Source of the DNA: Pseudomonadota bacterium
Lineage (GTDB): Bacteria > Pseudomonadota > Alphaproteobacteria > Rhizobiales > Devosiaceae
Direction: 5' to 3'
Length of the DNA stretch: 64,000 nucleotides
NCBI GenBank assembly: GCA_023391095.1
Contig: JAEWBN010000001.1
Coordinates: forward strand, 124,001 to 188,000
Below, piece by piece: positions 1 to 8,243 of the stretch. Both the position numbers and the translations under genes were made by a program. The notes beneath the pieces are model-generated. The model was not told the DNA's origin and did no database searches. It was given only the letters and a program-made list of their open reading frames with translations. Positions within the stretch are counted from its first letter, which is position 1. Each line of letters starts with the position of its first letter.

Positions 1-1
1 A

Positions 2-277
2 ACAATAAAATCAACCGAAGACGGCTTTGTGATTGCCGAGCGCGACCTTGAGCTGCGCGGCCAGGGCGATCTGTTGGGCACCCGCCAGTCCGGCATGCCG
101 GGCTACCGCATCGCCGTTCCAGACGTGCACCGGCACCTGCTCGAATTCGCCCATGACGACGCCAAGGCGCTGCTCGCCCGCAATCCCGGCCTTTCCGGCC
201 CGGAGGGAGACGCTGCCCGTACGCTCTTGTATTTGTTCAGGAAAGACCTCGCCATTCCACTGATCCGGGCCGGCTGA
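2..277 (+). CDS. recG: ATP-dependent DNA helicase RecG, C-terminal fragment (5' truncated by window)
   Basis: The frame is open from base 2 to the TGA at 275-277 and encodes about 91 C-terminal residues. It contains the RecG signature ERDLELRGQGDLLGTRQSG, from the end of the second helicase domain and the TRG region, then the PDVHRH..LLEFAHDDA tail typical of the family. RecG remodels stalled replication forks and Holliday junctions. The helicase motifs and wedge domain lie outside the window. The stop is 3 bases before the next ATG, so the downstream membrane protein is probably cotranscribed. Confidence 0.93.
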   Translation, partial: TIKSTEDGFVIAERDLELRGQGDLLGTRQSGMPGYRIAVPDVHRHLLEFAHDDAKALLARNPGLSGPEGDAARTLLYLFRKDLAIPLIRAG

Positions 278-280
278 AGC

Positions 281-748
281 ATGGAACACGCCACCCAAAA
301 CAGGCCGGACGCTACGCCATACATCGTCCTCCACATCCTGCTGGCGCCGCTGATTGTCGACCTCACGATCGTCCTGCTGGGCGCCCTCAGCGCCCTGCCC
401 GACCGCGACTTCAATTTCCAGATTCCATCAGCGGACCTTGGCGAAATCGCCCTGGTCTATGGTGCACTTTTCGCTTTCAGCTATGTGCTCGGGCTCGTCC
501 CGTCAGTGCTCCACGCCGTGGCCATGATCATCCTGCGCCGCTGGCTTGGCGGGGGCGTGATCTGGCACCTCATGGTGCCAATAATCGGCTGGCTCAGCAC
601 TTTGCTGCTGATCCTGCTCTTCACCGGGTTTTCGCCCAACACCTTGGAGGACAGCGCCCGCATGGCCCTGTTCGGCAGCGTTGCAGCGATTGGGTGTCAC
701 GCCATAGCGTGGATGCGCCGCATACCACCGGTACGCGGCGCCGCTTAG
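281..748 (+). CDS. Hypothetical four-helix membrane protein
   Basis: This 155-residue protein starts 3 bases after the recG stop. Four hydrophobic stretches are visible at about residues 14-37, 55-82, 95-118 and 126-144, with short Arg-rich loops (RRWLGGG, WMRRIPPVRG) between or after them. I recognise no family motif. It ends 4 bases before the glmS stop on the other strand, so the two transcripts converge. Codon use looks native and the reading frame is intact. Function unknown; the position suggests only that it is translated with recG. Confidence 0.7.
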   Translation: MEHATQNRPDATPYIVLHILLAPLIVDLTIVLLGALSALPDRDFNFQIPSADLGEIALVYGALFAFSYVLGLVPSVLHAVAMIILRRWLGGGVIWHLMVPIIGWLSTLLLILLFTGFSPNTLEDSARMALFGSVAAIGCHAIAWMRRIPPVRGAA

Positions 749-752
749 GCGC

Positions 753-2579
753 TTATTCCACGGTCACCGACTTGGCGAGATTACGCGGCTGGTCGACGTC
801 CGTGCCCATGAAGACGGCCGTGTGATAGGCCAGCAGTTGCACCGGTATGATCGCAAGGATCGGCGCCACGAAATTGTGGACGTGCGGGATCTCGATGATA
901 TCGGCGACGCCGTGACCGGCGGTCTTGGCGCCCTCCGCGTCGGTGATGAGGATGATCTTGCCGCCGCGCGCTGCGACTTCCTGCATGTTGGAGAGGGTCT
1001 TGTCGACCAGCTCATCGGAAGGTGCCACGACGATGACGGGCATTGTCTCATCGACCAGGGCAATCGGGCCATGCTTCAGCTCACCTGCAGCATATCCTTC
1101 TGCATGGATGTAGCTGATTTCCTTGAGCTTTAGTGCGCCTTCCATCGCCACCGGGAACATTGGTCCTCGGCCGAGATAGAGGACATCTTTGGCCTTGGAG
1201 AGGCGCTTGGAAATGTCCACGATCTGCTCTTCAGCCCCTAGGGCCGCCGACACAGCCGACGGCAAAGCCGTCATCGCGCGCACCAGCTCGGCTTCCTCGG
1301 TTTCGCTCAACACCCCGCGAGCACGGCCCGCTGCGATGGCAAGGCTGGCCAGCGCGGTGAGCTGAGCAGTGAGTGCCTTGGTCGAGGCAACGCCGATTTC
1401 CGGGCCACAGAGAATGGGGAACACGACGTCCGATTCCCGGGCGATGGTGGATTCCAAAGTGTTGACGAGACTCGCCACGTGCTGGCCCTGGCTGGCGCAA
1501 TATCGCAAAGCCGCCAGCGTATCCGCGGTCTCACCAGACTGCGAAATCAGCAGGGACAGCCCATTCTTTTCCAGCGGCGGCTCGCGGTAGCGGAACTCAC
1601 TGGCCACGTCGATATCGACCGGCAGCCGCGCATAGCGCTCGAACCAGTACTTGGCCACAGCGCCGGCGAAATAGGCCGTGCCGCAGGCGCTGATAGTCAG
1701 ACGGGACAGTTCTGCCAAATCAAAAGGCAGGCTCTCGCGGATGCTCACCTTCTCGGCCGCCATATCCACATAGTGGCTCAGCGTGTGCGAGATGGTTTCA
1801 GGCTGTTCGTAGATTTCCTTGGCCATAAAGTGGCGATGATTGCCCTTGTCGACCAGCAGCGCAGAAGCTTGGGACAGCATCTGCTCGCGCTGTACCAGCG
1901 CATCGCTGCCGTCGCGGATGGTAACGCCCTTAGGCGTGATCACCGCCCAGTCGCCGTCCTCGAGATAGGTGAGGCGCGAAGTAAACGGGGCCAGCGCCAT
2001 GGCGTCGGAGCCGAGATACATTTCGGTCGTGCCGTAACCGATGGCGAGCGGCGCGCCATGCCGCGCGGCAATCAGCAAATCCGGCTTGCCGTTGAACATG
2101 AAAGCGAGCGCAAATGCACCCTTGAGTTGCTTCAGCGTCCGGGCAACCGCCAGTTCCGGATCGGCGCCGCGATCGAGTTCGCGCGTCACCCACAGCGCCA
2201 CAGATTCCGTATCCGTCTGCGTCTTGGGGAGGTAGCCGTCCTTTGCAAGATCAGCCAGAAGTTCGCGGAAATTCTCGATGATGCCGTTGTGCACCAGCGC
2301 AACCTTGTCGGTCGCATGCGGGTGAGCATTGTTCTCCGTCGGCGCGCCATGCGTCGCCCAGCGGGTGTGGCCGATGCCGATATTGCCGCTAAGGGGCTCC
2401 ATGCCCAGCTTGCTGGCGAGATTGCCGAGCTTGCCCTCGGCACGACGGCGGGCGATGGTTCCAGCCTCCAGCGTCGCCACGCCGGCGCTGTCATAGCCGC
2501 GATATTCAAGGCGTTTTAGCGCATCCACAAGGCGTCCGGCCACCGGCGCGTCGCCGACAATTCCCACAATGCCGCACAT
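753..2579 (-). CDS. glmS: Glutamine--fructose-6-phosphate aminotransferase (isomerizing)
   Basis: This 608-residue enzyme converts fructose 6-phosphate and glutamine into glucosamine 6-phosphate, the first step towards UDP-GlcNAc. I chose the start that gives MCGIVGIVG because Cys1, exposed after Met removal, is the glutaminase nucleophile. The class II amidotransferase domain (residues 1 to about 220) carries RLEYRGYDSAG and GHTRWATHG. Two SIS domains follow, with ISACGTAYFAG and SQSGETADT, and the protein ends in the invariant AKSVTVE. The start is one base downstream of the glmU stop, so the genes form a glmU-glmS operon. I see no glmS ribozyme-like leader. Confidence 0.97.
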   Translation of the reverse strand: MCGIVGIVGDAPVAGRLVDALKRLEYRGYDSAGVATLEAGTIARRRAEGKLGNLASKLGMEPLSGNIGIGHTRWATHGAPTENNAHPHATDKVALVHNGIIENFRELLADLAKDGYLPKTQTDTESVALWVTRELDRGADPELAVARTLKQLKGAFALAFMFNGKPDLLIAARHGAPLAIGYGTTEMYLGSDAMALAPFTSRLTYLEDGDWAVITPKGVTIRDGSDALVQREQMLSQASALLVDKGNHRHFMAKEIYEQPETISHTLSHYVDMAAEKVSIRESLPFDLAELSRLTISACGTAYFAGAVAKYWFERYARLPVDIDVASEFRYREPPLEKNGLSLLISQSGETADTLAALRYCASQGQHVASLVNTLESTIARESDVVFPILCGPEIGVASTKALTAQLTALASLAIAAGRARGVLSETEEAELVRAMTALPSAVSAALGAEEQIVDISKRLSKAKDVLYLGRGPMFPVAMEGALKLKEISYIHAEGYAAGELKHGPIALVDETMPVIVVAPSDELVDKTLSNMQEVAARGGKIILITDAEGAKTAGHGVADIIEIPHVHNFVAPILAIIPVQLLAYHTAVFMGTDVDQPRNLAKSVTVE

Positions 2580-2580
2580 C

Positions 2581-3933
2581 CTATTTCCCCTTGGCTGCCT
2601 TCTTGGCCAGCGCCCGCTCCTTGAGCTTGGCGGCATAGCCGGGTTTGTTTTCCTGCCGCGCCCGGCCCAGAGCCAGCGCACCTGCGGGAACGTCATTGGT
2701 GATCACGCTGCCCGAGGCGGTATAGGCACCGTCACCGATCGACACCGGCGCAACCAGCGACGCATTGGAGCCGATGAAGACATCATCGCCGATGATGGTC
2801 TTGTCCTTGTTCACGCCGTCATAATTGCAGGTGATGGTGCCGGCGCCGATATTGGTGCCGCTGCCGATTTCCGCATCGCCAAGATAGCTGAGATGCCCCG
2901 CCTTGGTGCCGGCCCCGATCCTGGACTTTTTCACCTCGACGAAATTGCCCAGATGGACATTGGGTCCCAATTCGGCGCCGCCGCGAATGCGGGCAAACGG
3001 ACCGATGGAGGCCCCCTCCCCTATGATGACATCTTCGATATCGCAGAAGGCCCGGATTTCGACATTGTCCGCGATCTTGACGCCAGGGCCGAAGACCACA
3101 TTGGGGAAGATCGTAACGTCCTTGCCGATCTCGGTATCGTAGGAAAACCAGACGCTGGCGGGATCCTTCAGCGTAACGCCCGCCTTCATGAAATCGTCGC
3201 GCCGCAATTGCTGGAATTGCGCCTCGGCCTTGGCCAACTGGCTGCGGTCATTGACGCCCATGACATCGATCTCCGGCGCGATGCCGTAGCCAACCTTCTT
3301 GCCCGCCTTGTTGGCCAGCCCGACCATATCGGTAAGGTAAAACTCGCCCTGCGCATTGTTGCTGTCGATCTGGTCAATCAGATCGCGGAACACTTCGGCC
3401 CGGAACGCCAGGATGCAGGCGTTGCAAAGCCCGATCTTGCGCTCTTCGTCGCTGGCATCCTTATGCTCGCGAATGGCCAGAAGCTTTTCGCCATCGGTGA
3501 TGAAGCGGCCATAGCCGGTCGGGTCGAGCGGCTCAAAACCCAGAATGGCGGCATCGAGGCCTGCGTCCAGCCGATCCAGCACAGCACGGAAATTGTCTCC
3601 GCGCAGCAGCGGGTGATCGCCATAGACCACGGCGACATAACCCTCCGCCTTGTCGAACAGCTCTCGCGCCATGGAGGCGGCATGCCCCGTGCCTCGGGCA
3701 ACAGTCTGCTCGAAGTGGCTGATGTCAGGATCAAACCTCGACACGACATCCCGGATGGCCTGGTGCTTCGGCCCCGTCACCAGGGCAATGGCGTTAGACC
3801 CTGCCTCCCGGGCCGCGCGCGCCACGTGACCGATAATGGGAAGGCCGCCGACCGGATGGAGCACCTTGGGGGTAGATGACCGCATACGGGTGCCTTCGCC
3901 GGCCGCAAGTATGATGGTCAGAAGTTCTGGCAT
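2581..3933 (-). CDS. glmU: Bifunctional N-acetylglucosamine-1-phosphate uridyltransferase / glucosamine-1-phosphate acetyltransferase
   Basis: This 450-residue protein makes UDP-GlcNAc from glucosamine 1-phosphate, acetyl-CoA and UTP. The N-terminal uridyltransferase starts MPELLTIILAAGEGTRM, with the nucleotide-binding LAAGxGTRM motif. The C-terminal half is a left-handed beta-helix of hexapeptide repeats (for example IGEGASIGPFARIRGGAELG) with the GTITCNYDGVNKDKTIIGD acetyltransferase motif. A GGGAG ribosome-binding site 8 bases before ATG 3933 supports this start over an ATG-like codon further upstream. It is followed directly by glmS, the preceding enzyme of the same pathway. Confidence 0.97.
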   Translation of the reverse strand: MPELLTIILAAGEGTRMRSSTPKVLHPVGGLPIIGHVARAAREAGSNAIALVTGPKHQAIRDVVSRFDPDISHFEQTVARGTGHAASMARELFDKAEGYVAVVYGDHPLLRGDNFRAVLDRLDAGLDAAILGFEPLDPTGYGRFITDGEKLLAIREHKDASDEERKIGLCNACILAFRAEVFRDLIDQIDSNNAQGEFYLTDMVGLANKAGKKVGYGIAPEIDVMGVNDRSQLAKAEAQFQQLRRDDFMKAGVTLKDPASVWFSYDTEIGKDVTIFPNVVFGPGVKIADNVEIRAFCDIEDVIIGEGASIGPFARIRGGAELGPNVHLGNFVEVKKSRIGAGTKAGHLSYLGDAEIGSGTNIGAGTITCNYDGVNKDKTIIGDDVFIGSNASLVAPVSIGDGAYTASGSVITNDVPAGALALGRARQENKPGYAAKLKERALAKKAAKGK

Positions 3934-4067
3934 AGGGTCGACTCCCGGCTTTTCACGACAAGCCGCATTCACAGATATATCTCAGGCAAGAGTTGGCGAA
4001 CCGATAACAAACAGACCATTCTTGCGGCAAGCGCGGCCATCGATTCGGACGCGGCGGGGATCAAGCG

Positions 4068-4880
4068 TTGGCCAAGGCATCTGAACAGTTCCGTCAGTCG
4101 GACGTCGCCCTGTGGGGCATCGTCGCGCTGGTCTGCGGAGGACTTGCCGTGCTCGGCTCCAATGTCGCCGCCATGGTGCCGCAGAGCGTACTGGGCGGAC
4201 TGCATCAGCCGCGCATTGCCGGCAGTTCCATCGAAACCCTGCGCCAGCAGGTTGCCGACCTCTCCGACCAGACAACACGTCTGCAGCGGGAAAATACGGC
4301 GCTCCTTTCGCGCCTTTCCGTGCAGGAGAAAAGTGACAGCGATGTGGTGCGGCGCGTCGGCGCCCTGGAAGTCAGCATGCCCAAGCTGCTTGAAGCCATC
4401 CCCGACACGGCGCTGGTCGATCGCGGCAGCGTCACCGCTTCGATCACGCCGAACGATGCCGAAACTTTTCCGGTAGAAGGCGGCTCGGTTGCGATCCGCC
4501 AGGTTCCGATGGCGGGGGCTACCCCGTCAGATGCTTCGAGCCAACCTCTGCCCCAAGCCTTGCCAGCGCAGGTCGCGGCCATTGCTCCTGCCCCGCTCAG
4601 CTACGGCGTCCAGCTCGGCGCGGCCGTGCCGCCCGAAGGCACACAGGCGCTCTGGGCCGATCTCAACCTCAAGCTCGGCCCCCTGCTGCTCGGACTTGTG
4701 CCGCTCGTCGCCGACGACGCCAGCGGGCAGTTCCGTCGCATCATCGTTGGCCCGTTCGAGGAACTGTCCGTGGCGCGCGCGCTTTGCGAGCGTTTCGAGC
4801 GGGTTTCCATTGCCTGCGCACCCAGCGCATATAGCGGCACGGTGTTCGATCCTGTTGGAGAGCCTAGCGAAGGCGGTTGA
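4068..4880 (+). CDS. Membrane-anchored coiled-coil protein with SPOR-like C-terminus
   Basis: This 270-residue protein begins at TTG, preceded by GGGGA at good spacing. Residues 16-37 form one transmembrane helix. Residues 54-105 have heptad-like character (TLRQQVADLSDQTTRLQREN), then comes a Pro/Ala-rich linker. Residues about 185-265 resemble a SPOR domain: YGVQLGAA, then VGPFEELSVARALCERFE. SPOR domains bind denuded septal peptidoglycan, so a role in cell-envelope or division processes is an inference. It is divergent from glmU across 134 bases. The SPOR match is by eye and could be too generous. Confidence 0.6.
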   Translation: MAKASEQFRQSDVALWGIVALVCGGLAVLGSNVAAMVPQSVLGGLHQPRIAGSSIETLRQQVADLSDQTTRLQRENTALLSRLSVQEKSDSDVVRRVGALEVSMPKLLEAIPDTALVDRGSVTASITPNDAETFPVEGGSVAIRQVPMAGATPSDASSQPLPQALPAQVAAIAPAPLSYGVQLGAAVPPEGTQALWADLNLKLGPLLLGLVPLVADDASGQFRRIIVGPFEELSVARALCERFERVSIACAPSAYSGTVFDPVGEPSEGG

Positions 4881-4966
4881 CACCGGATCAACTCCCGCTA
4901 TGTTCCGCCGCGACGCCACAGGGCGTCCTTGAGCATTGGGCCTGTCCGATGCCGCTGCCAAGACAT

Positions 4967-5041
4967 GCGCCGGTAGCTCAGTGGTAGAGCATTCGACTTT
5001 TAATCGAATGGTCCTGGGTTCGAATCCCAGCCGGCGTACCA
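4967..5041 (+). tRNA. tRNA-Lys (anticodon UUU)
   Basis: A 75-base cloverleaf can be folded. The 7-bp acceptor pairs GCGCCGG with CCGGCGT (a terminal G-U pair), the D-arm is TAGCTCAGTGGTAGAGC, and the anticodon stem TTCGA/TCGAA closes the loop CTTTTAA with anticodon TTT. The T-arm is CTGGGTTCGAATCCCAG, the discriminator is A and CCA is encoded. It lies between two plus-strand genes and carries no intron. Confidence 0.95.
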
Positions 5042-5077
5042 TCCCCCTTTTTAGCCGCCTAGGCGCCCGGTCCCGAC

Positions 5078-5251
5078 ATGACTGATTGCCCCTGCGATCC
5101 AGACCCCTATGCCGAGCTGGAATATCGCGCCGATGCCGGCGAGCTGTCCGAAGAATTTCGAAAGCCGATCCGCATTCGCAATGGTCACCGCCGCCTGTCG
5201 CCACTTGGGTCAGCCGAGCCCCATCCGCGCGCCCGTCGATCCCTTATGTGA
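5078..5251 (+). CDS. Small hypothetical protein, 57 residues
   Basis: An ATG 36 bases after tRNA-Lys opens a 57-codon frame ending in TGA 5249-5251. The product starts MTDCPCDPDPYAELEYRADAG, is acidic in its first half (Asp/Glu-rich) and basic in its second (RIRNGHRRL, PRARRSL). Codon choice has the high third-position GC of its neighbours, which argues for coding. The ribosome-binding site is weak. The two N-terminal cysteines (CPC) are notable. I do not recognise a family, and a chance frame is possible. Confidence 0.4.
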   Translation: MTDCPCDPDPYAELEYRADAGELSEEFRKPIRIRNGHRRLSPLGSAEPHPRARRSLM

Positions 5252-5299
5252 GAATCAGACGCGCTCCCTATGATGGGCGGCGTCATGCCGGAGGCTGCC

Positions 5300-5827
5300 A
5301 TGTCCAACGATACGATGGAGCTGATCAAGGTCCTTGCGGCTGTGGTCCTGATCTTTGCCGCAACGACCCTAGCCATGCTCTACGGCATAGCGCTCCTCGC
5401 CCAATATGGCGCCGATCTGCCGATGATCGGGTCGCTGCCGCTCGCCCTGCCTCCGGAAATGATCCCGCTTCTGGCCGAAAGCCGGCTGTTCACCGTCCTT
5501 GGTGCCGTGCATGTCATGGCGACTGGCATTGCCCTGCTGCTGGCCAGCCATACGATAGACATGGCGCTCCTGATCACCGCCAAGGCGGCCACGGTGGTCA
5601 TCACCGCCCTGCTCGGATTCGCCGGCGGCCATCTCGTCTATCTGCAGTTGACGGAAAATGCGCCACTGGCCGTATCCGGTCTCACGCCGGCCCTGGTCGC
5701 GCTGGTGGCCTTTCTCGTGCTCTCAAGCATGCTGAGCGTGCCCAGCTTGCGAAGGCTGGGCAATCTGCGCTTTCCCGTCGGCGTGGCGCTGGTGATCCTC
5801 GGCCCGGCCTTGCTGCTCTGGCTCTAG
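5300..5827 (+). CDS. Hypothetical polytopic membrane protein
   Basis: This 175-residue protein has about five hydrophobic segments, near residues 9-35, 62-82, 86-115, 126-147 and 155-175. I chose ATG 5300 because GGAGG lies 6 bases before it; in-frame ATGs at 5270 and 5285 lack such a site. No motif identifies a function. The stop codon overlaps the map stop on the opposite strand by 4 bases, so the genes converge tightly. Confidence 0.65.
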   Translation: MSNDTMELIKVLAAVVLIFAATTLAMLYGIALLAQYGADLPMIGSLPLALPPEMIPLLAESRLFTVLGAVHVMATGIALLLASHTIDMALLITAKAATVVITALLGFAGGHLVYLQLTENAPLAVSGLTPALVALVAFLVLSSMLSVPSLRRLGNLRFPVGVALVILGPALLLWL

Positions 5828-6579
5828 GCGGCGAGCGTCACCACGACGGCACCGCGCGGCGTCGCGACCACGGTGTGCTCATACTGCACGCAAAGCGCCG
5901 GCGGCTCCGCAGTCAGCGTCCACTCGTCATCTTCGTACATCTGCTCGGCCGATTTGCCGCCCAGCGACAGGAACGGCTCGATGGTGAAGACGAGGCCGTT
6001 GCCGATGACCCGCCGTTCCGAACGGTCCGGCCAGGTGGGGATTTCACCCGGTTCATCGTGCAGGCTGTCGCCGACACCGTGGCTGGCAAGGTTCTTGATC
6101 AGCGTATAGCCGCCCTTCTTGGCGACCTTTCCGATGGCCGTGCCGATATCGGCGACTGGCGCGCCGGCCTTTACCGCATTGATCCCCGCCCACATGGCTT
6201 TCTTGCCGTCGCGGCACAGGGCGTCCAGCCGTCTATCACCCTTGCCCAGCACATAGGACGCGCCGCAATCGGCGAAGACGCCGTCCTTGACGGCGGACAC
6301 GTCGATGTTGACGAGATCACCTTCTTCCAGCACCCGGTCACCGGGAATGCCATGGGCGATTTCTTCATTTACCGAAATGCAGGTGGTGCCGGGAAAACCA
6401 TAGGTCACGATCGGCGCCGACAGCGCACCGTTTTCGGCAAGGATTTTCGCACCGATCTCGTCCAGCTCCAGCGTGGTCATACCCGGCCGCATGGCCGCAG
6501 CCATGGCCTCGCGCGCCACGGCACAGATGCGGCCAATGGCCTTGAGCTTTTCGAGCTGTTCCTCGGTGGTGATGGTCAC
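5824..6579 (-). CDS. map: Methionine aminopeptidase, type I
   Basis: This 251-residue metalloenzyme removes the initiator Met from nascent proteins. The pita-bread-fold ligands are all visible: Asp in NIDVSAVKDG, Asp in FADCGASY, His in SHGVGDSLHDEP, Glu in FTIEPFLS and Glu in QYEHTVV. The substrate-pocket His is in AHGIPG. It has no N-terminal extension, as expected for type Ia. It starts 3 bases after the pgi stop, so pgi and map form an operon. Confidence 0.95.
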   Translation of the reverse strand: MTITTEEQLEKLKAIGRICAVAREAMAAAMRPGMTTLELDEIGAKILAENGALSAPIVTYGFPGTTCISVNEEIAHGIPGDRVLEEGDLVNIDVSAVKDGVFADCGASYVLGKGDRRLDALCRDGKKAMWAGINAVKAGAPVADIGTAIGKVAKKGGYTLIKNLASHGVGDSLHDEPGEIPTWPDRSERRVIGNGLVFTIEPFLSLGGKSAEQMYEDDEWTLTAEPPALCVQYEHTVVATPRGAVVVTLAA

Positions 6580-6582
6580 GCG

Positions 6583-8223
6583 TCAGCCCTTGTTGGCAAG
6601 GTAGTAGTTGAGAAGGCCCTGCGTCGAGGCGTCGTGCCCTTCGCCGCTGGCCTGTCCCTGCACCTTGGGCAGCAGCGCCTTGGCGAGCTGCTTGCCCAGT
6701 TCCACGCCCCACTGGTCGAAGGAATTGACGTTCCAGATTACGCCCTGCACGAACACCTTGTGCTCGTAGAGCGCCACCAGCGAACCCAGCAGTTCCGGGG
6801 TCAGCTTGGGATAGAACAGGGTATTGGACGGACGATTGCCCGGGAACACCTTGTGCGGGGTCAGTTCCTTGATCTGCTCCTTGCTCATGCCCTGCGCCTT
6901 GAGCTCGGCAACGACTTCCTCTTCAGTCTTGCCGAGCATCAGCGCTTCGGACTGGGCCAGGACGTTGGCGACCAGCTTGTCATGGTGCGGCGGCAACTGC
7001 TCATGCGGCTGCGCCGCGATGAGGAAATCGCAGGGAATGACGTCCGTACCCTGGTGGATCAGCTGGTAGAAGGCGTGCTGGCCATTGGTGCCCGGCTCAC
7101 CCCAGACGATGGGGCCGGTGGACCAGCCAACTTCCTTTCCGTTGAGCGTCACCGACTTGCCGTTCGATTCCATGTCCTGCTGCTGCAGGTAGGCCGGGAA
7201 ACGGCTGAGGCGCTGGTCATAGGGCAGCACGGCATGGGTCGAAAAACCCCAGGCATTGCGATACCAGACGCCCAAAAGCGCCATGATCACCGGCAGGTTG
7301 TCTTCCAGCGGCGTTTCGAGGAAGTGCCGGTCCATGGCATCGGCGCCCGCCAGGAACTTGGCGAAGTTGTCGTATCCGACCGCCAGCGCAACCGGCAGGC
7401 CGATGGCCGACCAGACTGAGTAACGACCGCCAACCCAGTCCCAGAAGCCGAAAATGCGGTCTTCGCGGATACCGAACTTGGCGCAGGCCTCGATATTGGT
7501 CGACACGGCCGCAAAGTGGTTGGGCACGGCCTCTTCGCCAAGCGTATCGGCAATCCATTCGCGTGCCGAATGGGCATTGGTCATGGTTTCGTCGGTCGTG
7601 AACGTCTTGGAGGCGACGATGAAGAGGGTGCGCTTGGGGTCGAGACCCTTCAGCGTATCGTGGATATGGGCACCGTCGACATTGGAGACATAGTGGGCGC
7701 GCAGGTCGGCCCGCGTATAGGGCGCAAGCGCCAGCGTCACCATTACCGGACCCAGGTCCGAGCCGCCGATGCCGATATTGACCACGTCGGTGAACTGCTC
7801 GCCGCCGTGACCGCGGATTTCGCCGTTGCGCACGGCGTTGGTGTAATCCTCGATCGCCTTCAGCACGGCGCGAACGTCGGGCATGACATCCTTGCCATCG
7901 ACCTCGACCGGCTTGTCGCCCTGATAGCGCAGGGCCATGTGCATGACGGCGCGGTCTTCGGTGATGTTGATATGCTCGCCTTCGCACATCTGGGTGCGAC
8001 GCTCTTCAACACCGGCCGCTCGCGCCAGGTCGAAAAGCGCAGTCATCACGGACTCATCGATCCGATTCTTCGAGTAATCCAGCAGGATCCCCGCGCCGGT
8101 TGCGGAAAAGCGCTTGAACCGGTTGGGATCCTCGGCAAACAGCAGCCGCATCGGCTGATCTTCCATCGCCTTCTTGAGCTTGCCCAGCGTTTCGAAGCCA
8201 GCCTTGCGTCCTGATTTAGCCAT
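6583..8223 (-). CDS. pgi: Glucose-6-phosphate isomerase
   Basis: This 546-residue enzyme interconverts glucose 6-phosphate and fructose 6-phosphate, feeding both glycolysis and the GlmS substrate pool. PGI signatures are visible: NIGIGGSDLGP, VASKTFTTDETMTNA, the DWVGGRYSVWSAIG block with the sugar-phosphate-binding region, and GxIWNVNSFDQWGVELGK near the C-terminus. The start MAKSGRKAGFE follows GGGGAC at 8-9 bases; a longer frame upstream has no homology. It is followed by map. Length matches the family. Confidence 0.96.
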   Translation of the reverse strand: MAKSGRKAGFETLGKLKKAMEDQPMRLLFAEDPNRFKRFSATGAGILLDYSKNRIDESVMTALFDLARAAGVEERRTQMCEGEHINITEDRAVMHMALRYQGDKPVEVDGKDVMPDVRAVLKAIEDYTNAVRNGEIRGHGGEQFTDVVNIGIGGSDLGPVMVTLALAPYTRADLRAHYVSNVDGAHIHDTLKGLDPKRTLFIVASKTFTTDETMTNAHSAREWIADTLGEEAVPNHFAAVSTNIEACAKFGIREDRIFGFWDWVGGRYSVWSAIGLPVALAVGYDNFAKFLAGADAMDRHFLETPLEDNLPVIMALLGVWYRNAWGFSTHAVLPYDQRLSRFPAYLQQQDMESNGKSVTLNGKEVGWSTGPIVWGEPGTNGQHAFYQLIHQGTDVIPCDFLIAAQPHEQLPPHHDKLVANVLAQSEALMLGKTEEEVVAELKAQGMSKEQIKELTPHKVFPGNRPSNTLFYPKLTPELLGSLVALYEHKVFVQGVIWNVNSFDQWGVELGKQLAKALLPKVQGQASGEGHDASTQGLLNYYLANKG

Positions 8224-8243
8224 CAGTCGTGTCCCCAAAGAGG

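Noticed and set aside
1479..2519. Plus-strand open frame of 346 codons opposite glmS
   Set aside because: Shadow of glmS with no ribosome-binding site or motif.
2580..2696. N-terminal extension of GlmS by 39 residues
   Set aside because: It overlaps glmU and would hide Cys1, which must be N-terminal for glutaminase activity.
2580..4067. Possible glmS ribozyme or other metabolite riboswitch near glmU-glmS
   Set aside because: The glmU-glmS junction has only one base between the genes and the glmU leader is short; no room or matching structure.
5086..7419. Long plus-strand open frame of about 777 codons across map and pgi
   Set aside because: It is antisense to two clearly conserved genes; its product has no recognisable motif and reflects high third-position GC.
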